From assembly GCF_900101465.1 (NCBI RefSeq), contig NZ_FMZM01000007.1:133943-197942 (forward strand): a stretch of DNA of 64,000 nt. Reading direction: 5' to 3'. The notes under the pieces are model-generated. The model saw only the letters and a list, made by a program, of their open reading frames with translations. It was not told the DNA's origin and made no database searches. A program made the position numbers and the translations under genes. Positions 53,079 to 60,526 of this stretch are shown here, piece by piece (positions within the stretch are counted from its first letter, which is position 1; each line of letters opens with the position of its first letter). The stretch is from Nocardioides lianchengensis (lineage in GTDB: Bacteria > Actinomycetota > Actinomycetes > Propionibacteriales > Nocardioidaceae).

Positions 53079-54169
53079 GCGCTGCGGAACCTCTCGTTGA
53101 TCTCGGTGACGACCGCCGCGGCGCGGGCGCGGCCGTCGACGACCTCGCGCACCAGCTCCGAGGCCTCGTCCTGCAGGGCGACCCAGCCGTCGTACCGGGG
53201 ACGGACCCAGGCGGTGTCGACCGAGCGGCGGGTGGCGGAGTAGTAGCCGCCCCAGTCACGGTCGACCTCGGGGCTGTCCCAGGCGCCGCGGTGCGCGGGC
53301 TGGCCGGAGGTCGAGGGCACCAGGTCGGTCTGGACGTCGTCGGCGAGGAAGGCGGTCACCCAGCGTCGTACGTCGTCCAGGTCGGTGTCGCGGTGGGCGG
53401 ACAGCGCGAGGCCGGTGCCGCCGAGGACGCTGCCCGGCCGGTCGGTCGCGAACGACGGCGCGCCGGCCCAGGCCAGCGGGCGGGCACCGGTGCGGCCGGC
53501 GGCGTACGACGCGTAGCCGTAGGCGAGCGGGCACCAGTCGGCCGCGCCGGCGGCGATCGCCTCGTGCACGGTGATCGGGTCGCCGAGCGAGGTCGTCCGG
53601 TCGACGGTCCGCCACAGCCAGGTGAGCAGGTCGAGGGCCTGCTCGGCGACCTGCGGATCGAGCAGGTCGGGGGAGCGGCGGTCGTCGTCGGCGCACATGG
53701 CGAGCAGCATCAGGAAGGCGTGCGGGCCGCCCAGGCACAGGGTGGTCGCGATCTCGCGGCTGGCGTCGGGGACGTCGGTCCAGGCGGTGGGCAGCGGCGT
53801 CGCCAGGTCGGCGGCGCGCACGCCCACCTGGGTGGCGGCGTCGATCGGGAGCGCCCACTGCTGGTCGTCGAGGGTGTAGCTGGCCCAGGTCGGACCCACG
53901 CTCGCCGCGGCCCAGGCGGCCAGCTCGTCGCCCGTGAACACCTTGTCCCACGGCAGCAGCGCGCCGGTGGCGATCGCGTGGCCCAGGCCGGGGTGGTCGA
54001 CGACCAGGAAGTCGTACGACGGCGCCAGCGTCTCGAGCGGTCGGGCCTCGAAGTCGGCCAGCGACTGCCGGTCCCAGGTGATCCGGGGCGCCGCGAGGCG
54101 CTCGGCGAAGGCCTGCAGCGGCAGGTAGGCGCGCGGGTGGTCCCAGGTCATGCCGCGGAGTCCGGTCAT
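53075..54169 (-). CDS. Leaderless solute-binding-protein-like protein
   Basis: 364 residues from ATG at 54169, overlapping the CoA-transferase stop (ATGA). The fold-level features are those of ABC family 1 sugar-binding proteins (SYDFLVVDHPGLGHAIATGA, WALPIDAATQVGVRAADL, PLAYGYASYAAG, VLGGTGLALSAHRD), and it ends in WVALQDEASELVREVVDG. However, there is no signal peptide or lipobox: it begins MTGLRGMTWDHPRAYLP, so it should stay in the cytoplasm. No permease gene is adjacent. It sits between CoA-transferase and crotonase genes. Its function is unknown; a cytoplasmic ligand-binding or enzyme-like role is possible. Confidence 0.75.
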   Translation of the reverse strand: MTGLRGMTWDHPRAYLPLQAFAERLAAPRITWDRQSLADFEARPLETLAPSYDFLVVDHPGLGHAIATGALLPWDKVFTGDELAAWAAASVGPTWASYTLDDQQWALPIDAATQVGVRAADLATPLPTAWTDVPDASREIATTLCLGGPHAFLMLLAMCADDDRRSPDLLDPQVAEQALDLLTWLWRTVDRTTSLGDPITVHEAIAAGAADWCPLAYGYASYAAGRTGARPLAWAGAPSFATDRPGSVLGGTGLALSAHRDTDLDDVRRWVTAFLADDVQTDLVPSTSGQPAHRGAWDSPEVDRDWGGYYSATRRSVDTAWVRPRYDGWVALQDEASELVREVVDGRARAAAVVTEINERFRSA

Positions 54170-55350
54170 CGGCGCACGACCCCCGCCTCCACGAGCGCGC
54201 CGACCTCGGCGGCGCTGAGCCCGACCTCGGCCAGCACCTCGTCGGTGTGCTGCCCGACCAGGGGCGCCGGACGGGCCACGGTGGCCGGCGTCGCAGCCAT
54301 CCTGAACGCGAAGCCCGGCGTGGTGACCTCGCCCTCGGTGGGGTGGTCGTAGGTGACGAACGAGCCGTTGTGCTGCACCTGCGGGTCGTCGAGCAGGTCG
54401 TCGTAGGAGTTGACCGGACCGACCCACACCCCACGGCCGCCGAGGTCCTCCAGCCACCACGCGGTGGTCCGGGTGGCCAGGCAGCGGGCCACCAGCGCGG
54501 AGATCTCGTCGCGGTGGGTGAACCCGTCGCGCTCGGCGTCGAACGCCTTCAGCTCGGGCTCGTCGAAGGCCTCGGCCAGCACCCCGAGGTCGGCGAACGC
54601 GAGCGCGACGTACCCGTCGGAGGTGGCGTAGATGCCGTACGGCGCCCGGATGTAGGTGTGCGCGTGCACCTCGGTGCTGCGGCTCTGCGGGACGCCGCCC
54701 ACGGTGCGCACCGACAGCTCCTGCATCTGCATGGCGATCAGCGCGTCGAGCATGTTGACCTCGACCAGCTGGCCCTCGCCGGAGCGCTCGCGGTGCAGCA
54801 GCGCGGCGAGCACCGCCTCGAAGGCCGAGTAGCCGGTGATCGCGTCGGCCAGGAAGTACGGCGCCGCCTGGGGCGGCTGCTCCGGCGTGCCGGCGCTGTA
54901 GAGCGCGCCGCCGAGCGACTGCAGGAGCAGGTCCTGGCCGGGGCGGGCGACGTACGGACCGGACTCGCCGTACCCGCTCATGGAGACGTAGACCAGGTCG
55001 GGCTTGATCGCGCGCAGGGTCTCGTAGTCGACGCCGAGCCGGGCCGCGACGCCCGGGCGGTAGTTCTGCAGCACGACGTCGGCGGTCGCGACCAGCCTGG
55101 CCAGCAGCGCCTTCCCCGCGTCGCTCTTCAGGTCGACCGCGAGGCTGCGCTTGTTGCGGTTGAGGGAGAGGAACGAGGCGTTGACCTCGTTGCCGACCGC
55201 GCCGCCGGCGCTGACGTGGCGCTGCCACTCGCCGGTGGTCGGCTCGATCTTGATGACGTCGGCGCCGAGGTCGCCGAGGCGCATGGTGGCCAGCGGGCCG
55301 GCCATGGCGATCGAGAGGTCGAGGACGCGGTAGCCGTCGAGGACGGGCAT
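54166..55350 (-). CDS. CaiB/BaiF-family CoA-transferase
   Basis: 394 residues, a full-length family III CoA-transferase. Typical segments: YRVLDLSIAMAGPLATMRLG, DLGADVIKIEP, SFLSLNRNKRSLAVDLKSD, ADVVLQNYRPG, and the catalytic Asp in RPGQDLLLQSLGGA (about residue 170). It moves CoA between acyl-CoA and a carboxylic acid, so the pathway includes a CoA thioester, likely acted on next by the crotonase at 52308. It is the second gene of the operon, after the GntR gene. Confidence 0.9.
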   Translation of the reverse strand: MPVLDGYRVLDLSIAMAGPLATMRLGDLGADVIKIEPTTGEWQRHVSAGGAVGNEVNASFLSLNRNKRSLAVDLKSDAGKALLARLVATADVVLQNYRPGVAARLGVDYETLRAIKPDLVYVSMSGYGESGPYVARPGQDLLLQSLGGALYSAGTPEQPPQAAPYFLADAITGYSAFEAVLAALLHRERSGEGQLVEVNMLDALIAMQMQELSVRTVGGVPQSRSTEVHAHTYIRAPYGIYATSDGYVALAFADLGVLAEAFDEPELKAFDAERDGFTHRDEISALVARCLATRTTAWWLEDLGGRGVWVGPVNSYDDLLDDPQVQHNGSFVTYDHPTEGEVTTPGFAFRMAATPATVARPAPLVGQHTDEVLAEVGLSAAEVGALVEAGVVRR

Positions 55351-55364
55351 GGGATCTCCTGGGT

Positions 55365-56084
55365 TCAGCGGGTACGGCGGTCGCGCCGGATGTCGTGGGC
55401 GGCGCCGGTGACGACCTCGCGCATCAGCGCCGACGCCTGGTCGGCGTCCTTGGCGACGATCGCGTCGAGCACGGCGCGGTGGGCGGGCAGCGTGCGCTTG
55501 TTGCGGCGCACGTTGCGGGTGTGCACCTGGCGGGCGGCCGCGAGCGCGACCTCCATCACCGAGTGCAGGTGGACGAGCAGGTCGTTGCCGCCGGCCTCGA
55601 CCACGGCCCGGTGGAAGGCCAGGTCGTGGACGATGAAGGCGTCGGGGTCGTCGAGCGTCTCCTCCATCCGGTGGTAGCTCTCCTGGATGGCGCGCACCAC
55701 CGTCCGGTCCTTGGTCCGCGCGGCCAGCCGCGCGGCCTCGGGCTCCAGGACGACCCGCATCTCGGCGAGGTGGTCGAGGTGGAGCGCCGTCGGGTCGTTC
55801 TCGTAGCGCCAGGCCAGCACGTCCGGGTCGAGCAGGCTCCAGGCGGTCTCGGGCTGCACGATCGTGCCGACCTTGCGCTTGGAGACCACGAGCCCCTTGG
55901 CGACCAGCACCTTGGTCGCCTCGCGGACGGCCGAGCGGCCCGAGCCGTAGACCTTCCCGAGCTGCTCCTCGGTCGGCAGCGGCGCGCCGACCGGCAGCTC
56001 GCCGGTGACGATCTGGCGGCCGAGGTCGTGGACCAGCTGGCCGTGCAGGCCGTCACGGCGGTACGCCGTCGCGCGCTCGGTCAT
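55365..56084 (-). CDS. GntR/FadR-type regulator of the CoA-transferase operon
   Basis: 239 residues. HTH: APLPTEEQLGKVYGSGRSAV then REATKVLVAKGLVV, followed by the FCD domain (DLAFHRAVVEAGGNDLL, PAHRAVLDAIVAKDADQ) with metal-binding residues. It is first in the leftward operon: GntR, CoA-transferase, solute-binding-like protein, crotonase, FAH, metallo-beta-lactamase-fold protein, aldehyde dehydrogenase. The SDR gene at 56240 is divergent. The operator-like repeats upstream suggest it controls both directions. Confidence 0.87.
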   Translation of the reverse strand: MTERATAYRRDGLHGQLVHDLGRQIVTGELPVGAPLPTEEQLGKVYGSGRSAVREATKVLVAKGLVVSKRKVGTIVQPETAWSLLDPDVLAWRYENDPTALHLDHLAEMRVVLEPEAARLAARTKDRTVVRAIQESYHRMEETLDDPDAFIVHDLAFHRAVVEAGGNDLLVHLHSVMEVALAAARQVHTRNVRRNKRTLPAHRAVLDAIVAKDADQASALMREVVTGAAHDIRRDRRTR

Positions 56085-56239
56085 CGGTCCTCCTCGGGTG
56101 GTCTGCGACCGACTGTAGACCTTTCGTCAGACAAAAGCATCAAAAAGTCTGACAAAAGTCTGGACGCGGTCGCCGGACCGGATGACACTGGACGGCGTAC
56201 GACGTCACGACCCCTTGTGGACCCCTGAGGAGCAGCACG
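56085..56239. promoter_or_regulatory. Divergent control region with GTCAGAC repeats
   Basis: GTCAGAC (56126-56132) and GTCTGAC (56147-56153) form an inverted repeat in an AT-rich stretch with A-runs, with a further GTCTGG just after. This is the only AT-rich DNA between the GntR gene and the divergent SDR gene and is the likely GntR operator. GAGGAG (about 56228) is the SDR ribosome-binding site. Confidence 0.6.
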
Positions 56240-56998
56240 ATGAACCGGTTCGACGGCCAGGTAGCACTCATCACCGGAGGGGCGTCGGGCATCGGCCTGG
56301 CCACCGCCCGGCGGCTGCTCGACGAGGGGGCGCAGGTGGTCCTGCTCGACCGCGACGAGGCCGCGCTGAGCGCCGCGGTGGCCGAGCTCGGGTCCGGCGC
56401 GCACGCCCGGGTCGCCGACGTCGCGGACGCGGCCGGCATCGACGCGCTCGTCGCCGAGGTGGCCACGACGCTCGGGCGGATCGACGTACTCGTCACCGCC
56501 GCGGGCGTCGACCGCTGCGACACCGTCGTCAACACCTCGCTGGAGGAGTGGCGCACGATCATGGACGTCGACCTCGACGGCGTCTTCTACATCTGCCGCT
56601 CGACCATCCCGGTCTTCGTGCGCCAGGGCGGCGGCGCGATCGTCACCATCTCCTCGGCCATCGGCACGGTGGGCGAGCGCAACCGCTCGGCGTACTGCGC
56701 GGCCAAGTCCGGCGTCGAGAACCTCACCCGCGCCATGGCCCTCGACCACGGCGCCGAGGGCGTCCGGGCCAACTGCGTCGCCCCCGGCCTCATCGACACC
56801 CCGCTGATCGCCAACGGCAAGGTCGCCGGCGGCAGCGACACCGCCCTGATGGACTCGATGATCGCCGCCCACCACGCCATCCCGCGGATCGGCCAGCCGT
56901 CCGAGGTCGCCAGCGCCATCGCCTTCCTCGCCAGCGCCGACGCCTCCTTCGTCACCGGCGCGATCCTCGCCGTCGACGCCGGCTGGACCGCCGCCTGA
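56240..56998 (+). CDS. Short-chain dehydrogenase/reductase
   Basis: 252 residues. ALITGGASGIGLATARRLLD is the NAD-binding motif. Catalytic residues: Ser in VTISSAIGTVGE and Tyr-Lys in AYCAAKSG. The usual NNAG is replaced by VTAAGVDRCD. NCVAPGLIDTPLIANGK and VTGAILAVDAGWTAA close the fold. It is divergent from the GntR gene and shares its operator region, so it probably acts in the same pathway as a sugar or hydroxyacid dehydrogenase. A nested palindrome follows the gene. Confidence 0.87.
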   Translation: MNRFDGQVALITGGASGIGLATARRLLDEGAQVVLLDRDEAALSAAVAELGSGAHARVADVADAAGIDALVAEVATTLGRIDVLVTAAGVDRCDTVVNTSLEEWRTIMDVDLDGVFYICRSTIPVFVRQGGGAIVTISSAIGTVGERNRSAYCAAKSGVENLTRAMALDHGAEGVRANCVAPGLIDTPLIANGKVAGGSDTALMDSMIAAHHAIPRIGQPSEVASAIAFLASADASFVTGAILAVDAGWTAA

Positions 56999-56999
56999 G

Positions 57000-57135
57000 C
57001 CGACCCGTCACTCAGATACCTGTTCTGTCGGCGTGTCGGTCGCCGATCGACGGGTCGTCGTACGGCGTCCGTCGGGCCGACCCGTCGATCGCTGACCGAC
57101 ACGCCGCGAAAAGTGGTCATCCAGTGACGGGTCGG
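57000..57135. terminator. Nested palindromes between convergent genes
   Basis: The outer arms 57000-57012 (CCGACCCGTCACT) and 57123-57135 are a perfect 13-base match. The inner arms 57029-57057 and 57078-57106 match over 27 of 29 bases (CGGCGTGTCGGTC, then GATCGACGGGTCG). The outer right arm runs into the LysR coding end. It lies between the rightward SDR and leftward LysR genes. Confidence 0.65.
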
Positions 57136-58013
57136 CGGGGGTGGGCGGCCTGGTCGCGGAGTGCGGCGAGCAGTGCCCGGGCGGCGGCGCCCGGCGGCGG
57201 CGTGCGTCGTACGGCGACGTGCAGCTCCCAGTCGTCCGGTCCGTCGACGACCGGCACCCGGGCGCAGCCGTCCATCGGGACGGCGTCCGGCAGCACCGCG
57301 ACGCCGAGCCCGGCCCGCACGAACCGCGCGGCCGAGGGCAGGTCGCCCGCCTCGACGACCAGGCGCCGGGTCAGGCCGCGCTGACGCAGGGTCTCGTCGA
57401 GGACCACCCGGTTGCCGAAGCCCGGCGGGGTGTCGACCCAGTCCTCGTCGGTGAGGTCGGCGAGCCGCAGCCGGCGGCGCCCGGCGAGCCGGTGCCGCTC
57501 GGGCAGCACGGCGACGAACGGGAAGGACCGCAGCGGGTACGACGCCAGCTCGGTCTCGCCGTGCGGGCTGACGAGCGCGACGTCGAGCCGACCGCGCAGC
57601 AGGTCCTCACGGAGGCCGGTCGAGCCCCGCGGGGAGACGCCCAGCGTCAGCTCGACCCCCGGGTGCTGGCGGCGGAACCCGGCGATCACGGCGGGCAGGT
57701 CGATCAGGTCCATCGCGCTGAACGTGCCGAGCCGGACCTTCCCGCGCAGCCCGGCCGACGACTCCCGGGCCAGGTCGCGGGCCTCCTCGACGGCGGCGAC
57801 GGCGGCCCGGGCGGCCGGCAGGACGCGCTCGCCGGCCGGGGTGAGCCGGACGCTGCGCGTCGTCCGCTCCAGCAGCGTGGCGCCGAGCTCGCGCTCCAGG
57901 CTGCGCAGCGCGGCCGAGACCGTCGACTGGGCCGCGTGGACGCGCGCCGCTGCCCGGGTCACGTTGAGCTCCTCGGCCACGGCCACGAACTGCTCCAGCG
58001 AGCGGATGTCCAT
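57117..58013 (-). CDS. LysR-family regulator next to an MFS exporter
   Basis: 298 residues. HTH: MDIRSLEQFVAVAEELNVTR then AAARVHAAQSTVSAALRSLE. The LysR ligand domain follows (KVRLGTFSAMDLIDLPAVI, DVALVSPHGETELASYPL, LAGRRRLRLADLTDEDWVD). It is divergent from the MFS transporter gene, a classical regulator-target pair. The palindrome at 58035-58059 between them is a probable binding site. Confidence 0.88.
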   Translation of the reverse strand: MDIRSLEQFVAVAEELNVTRAAARVHAAQSTVSAALRSLERELGATLLERTTRSVRLTPAGERVLPAARAAVAAVEEARDLARESSAGLRGKVRLGTFSAMDLIDLPAVIAGFRRQHPGVELTLGVSPRGSTGLREDLLRGRLDVALVSPHGETELASYPLRSFPFVAVLPERHRLAGRRRLRLADLTDEDWVDTPPGFGNRVVLDETLRQRGLTRRLVVEAGDLPSAARFVRAGLGVAVLPDAVPMDGCARVPVVDGPDDWELHVAVRRTPPPGAAARALLAALRDQAAHPRRPVTG

Positions 58014-58087
58014 GCATCGATCCTATCGATGAGTGAGTCCATGATTCTGCGTTGGACTCGCACGATCTCGACGCGCACGCTGGAGCC
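58014..58087. promoter_or_regulatory. LysR-type operator between regulator and MFS genes
   Basis: GAGTCCA (58035-58041) and TGGACTC (58053-58059) are perfectly complementary and separated by 11 bases, which fits the T-N11-A LysR box. ATCGAT-CCT-ATCGAT also lies at the start of the gap, adjacent to the LysR start. Confidence 0.65.
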
Positions 58088-59317
58088 ATGACCAGCACCC
58101 TCGCCGCGCCGTCCGTCCCCGATGCCCCCTGGCGACTGCGCCACGGCCTCGGGTTCTGGGTCGTCGCCGCGGCCTTCCTCGCCGTGATGGCCTTCGCGAC
58201 CGTCCCCACCCCGCTCTACGCGATCTACCAGCAGGTCGACGGCCTGGAGCCGCTCGCGATCACCGCCGTCTTCGCCGCCTTCGCGGTCGGGGTGATGGCC
58301 AGCCTCTACCTCGCCGGCCACCTCAGCGACGTGCTCGGGCGCCGGCCGATGATCCTGGTCTCGGTGCTGGTCGAGGTGGTCTCCGCGATCGTCTTCCTGC
58401 AGTCCACCGCCCTGCCGGTCCTGCTGGCCGCCCGGCTGCTCTGCGGGCTCGGCGTCGGCACCCTGGCCGCCACCGCCACGGCCCACCTCAGCGAGCTCCG
58501 GCTGGCCGCCCGGCCGGAGGACGGCCCGGGGACGGCCGGCACCGTCGCGGGCGTCGTCAACATCGGCGGGCTGGCGCTGGGCGCCCTCGTCGGCGGGGTG
58601 CTGGCCGAGACCGTCGACCGGCCGCTGCACACGCCGTACCTCGTGTTCCTGGTGCTGCTCGTCGTCGCCGCGCTGGCCGTGGCCCTGGTGCCCGAGACCG
58701 TGGTCCGGGCCGAGCAGCGGCCGGCGTACCGGCCCCAGCGCGTGGCCGTCCCCGCAGCCGCGCGGTCCACCTTCGCGGCGGCCGGCGCGGCGGCGTTCGC
58801 CGCCTTCGCGGTCCTCGGGCTCTTCACCTCCCTCACCCCGACCTTCCTGGTCACCGTCTTCGACCAGCGCGACCACCTGGTCGCCGGGGCCGTGGTCTTC
58901 GGCGTCTTCGGCTCCGCGTCGGCCGCCCAGGTCGTCGCCGCCCGCTGGCCCCTGGCCCGCCAGCTCGGGTACGGCGCCGCCGCGACCGCGGTCGGGCTCG
59001 CCGGCGTGGTGGCCGGCGCCCTGCTGCCGGCGCTCCCGCTGTTCGTCGTGGGCGGTGTGGTGGCCGGTGCCGGGGTCGGCCTGGTGTTCAAGGCGTCGGT
59101 CGCCCTGGCCGCGGGCCTGGCGCCGGCCGAGAGCCGCGGCGAGGTGCTGGCTGCCGTCTTCCTGGTCGCCTACGCCGGCATCACCCTCCCGGTGCTCGCC
59201 GTCGGCGCCGCGCTGCTGGCGGTGTCGCCCGAGCCGGTCCTGGTCGTCTTCGCCGCCCTGGTCGCCGCCGCCGTCGCGGCCACGACCACCCGCCTGCGCC
59301 GTACCCTCGCCGCCTGA
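58088..59317 (+). CDS. MFS transporter
   Basis: 409 residues, 12 hydrophobic helices. The MFS signature between helices 2 and 3 is GHLSDVLGRRPMILVSV. FATVPTPLYAIYQQVDGL near the N-terminus is typical of the actinobacterial drug-exporter group. Divergent from a LysR gene, so probably an inducible exporter of a small molecule. The substrate is unknown. A strong hairpin follows. Confidence 0.88.
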   Translation: MTSTLAAPSVPDAPWRLRHGLGFWVVAAAFLAVMAFATVPTPLYAIYQQVDGLEPLAITAVFAAFAVGVMASLYLAGHLSDVLGRRPMILVSVLVEVVSAIVFLQSTALPVLLAARLLCGLGVGTLAATATAHLSELRLAARPEDGPGTAGTVAGVVNIGGLALGALVGGVLAETVDRPLHTPYLVFLVLLVVAALAVALVPETVVRAEQRPAYRPQRVAVPAAARSTFAAAGAAAFAAFAVLGLFTSLTPTFLVTVFDQRDHLVAGAVVFGVFGSASAAQVVAARWPLARQLGYGAAATAVGLAGVVAGALLPALPLFVVGGVVAGAGVGLVFKASVALAAGLAPAESRGEVLAAVFLVAYAGITLPVLAVGAALLAVSPEPVLVVFAALVAAAVAATTTRLRRTLAA

Positions 59318-59331
59318 CCTGTGGACGATCC

Positions 59332-59365
59332 CGCCGAGTCGGCGCACAGGTGCGCCGACTCGGCG
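59332..59365. terminator. Hairpin after the MFS gene
   Basis: Perfect 16-base arms CGCCGAGTCGGCGCAC and GTGCGCCGACTCGGCG with a 2-base AG loop, 14 bases after the MFS stop. Its GCCGAGTC outer part resembles the palindromes at 20841 and 63263. Confidence 0.75.
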
Positions 59366-59434
59366 AGCCCGTCCACAGGCCGGCTATTCGGACGACCCTT
59401 GTCCCGAAGGTGGGGCGGGCCTACGTTGCCCGGC

Positions 59435-60526
59435 ATGATCCGCGTCTTCCAGGTCGCCACGGGCAACGTCGGCACCGAGATGGTCAAGCGGCTGCAGACC
59501 CACCGGGAGCTGGAGCTGGTGGGGCTGCACTGCTACTCGCCCGAGAAGATCGGCCGCGACGCCGGGGAGATCGCGGGCATCGGCCCGATCGGGGTGCGGG
59601 GCACGGGGACGGTCGAGGAGATCCTGGCCGCCGAGCCGGACGTGCTGACCTTCCACGGGGTGTGGCCCGACGTCGACCTCTACGTGCGGGTCCTGGAGGC
59701 CGGCATCGACGTCGTGACGACGGCCGACTGGATCACCGGCCACCACCGCGACGCGAACCACCGGCGCCCCGACGGGGCCACCGAGACCGAGCTGATCGCC
59801 GCCGCCTGCGAGCGGGGCGGGTCGACGTTCTACGGCACCGGCATGAACCCCGGCCTGGCCCAGATCCTCACCACCGTGCACTCCGCCGACGTCGCCGACA
59901 TCGAGAACGTCACCTGCCTGGAGTCCGTCGACGTCTCCTGCCACCACTCCGCCGACACCTGGGCCAACTGCGGCTTCGGCCGCCCGGTCGACGACCCGGA
60001 GGTGCCGCGGCTGCTGGAGCTCGGCACCCGCGTCTTCGGCGACGGCGTGCACCTGATGGCCGACTGCTTCGGCATCGAGCTCGACGAGGTCACCTTCGAC
60101 TACCAGCTCGGCGCCTGCACGAAGGACGTCGACCTGGGCTGGTACGTCCTCCCCGAGGGCTCCGTCGGCGGCGCCGCCTTCCAGTACGTCGGCCGAGTCG
60201 CCGGCGTACCCCGGGTCGAGCTGCACCTGGAGTGGCAGATGACGCCGCTGACCGAGCCCAAGTGGGACGTCCAGGGCTGCTACGTCACCAGGATCCAGGG
60301 CGACCCGGTGATCCACAGCAAGCACCTGATCCTGCCGAAGCCAGGCACCGACTTCTCCTCGGTCGAGGCGTTCGCCGCGATCGGCATGACGGTCACCGGC
60401 ATGCCCGCCCTGAACGCGATCCCCGCGGTCGTCGCCGCGCCTCCGGGGATCGTCACCAGCGCCGACCTGCCGCTGCGCGCGTTCGGCGGCCGGTTCGTCG
60501 AGGCGGCGTACGCCGGGCGTGGCTGA
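59435..60526 (+). CDS. DapB-like NAD(P)-dependent dehydrogenase
   Basis: 363 residues. MIRVFQVATGNVGTEMVKRL is a dihydrodipicolinate-reductase-like NAD(P)-binding start. ELELVGLHCYSPEKIGRDAG and VVTTADWITGHH follow the family's Rossmann layout. FYGTGMNPGLAQILTTVHS and CHHSADTWANCGFG mark a branch close to 2,4-diaminopentanoate dehydrogenase-like and uncharacterised actinobacterial proteins. It overlaps the next gene by 8 bases, so the two form a functional pair. The substrate is unknown. Confidence 0.75.
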   Translation: MIRVFQVATGNVGTEMVKRLQTHRELELVGLHCYSPEKIGRDAGEIAGIGPIGVRGTGTVEEILAAEPDVLTFHGVWPDVDLYVRVLEAGIDVVTTADWITGHHRDANHRRPDGATETELIAAACERGGSTFYGTGMNPGLAQILTTVHSADVADIENVTCLESVDVSCHHSADTWANCGFGRPVDDPEVPRLLELGTRVFGDGVHLMADCFGIELDEVTFDYQLGACTKDVDLGWYVLPEGSVGGAAFQYVGRVAGVPRVELHLEWQMTPLTEPKWDVQGCYVTRIQGDPVIHSKHLILPKPGTDFSSVEAFAAIGMTVTGMPALNAIPAVVAAPPGIVTSADLPLRAFGGRFVEAAYAGRG

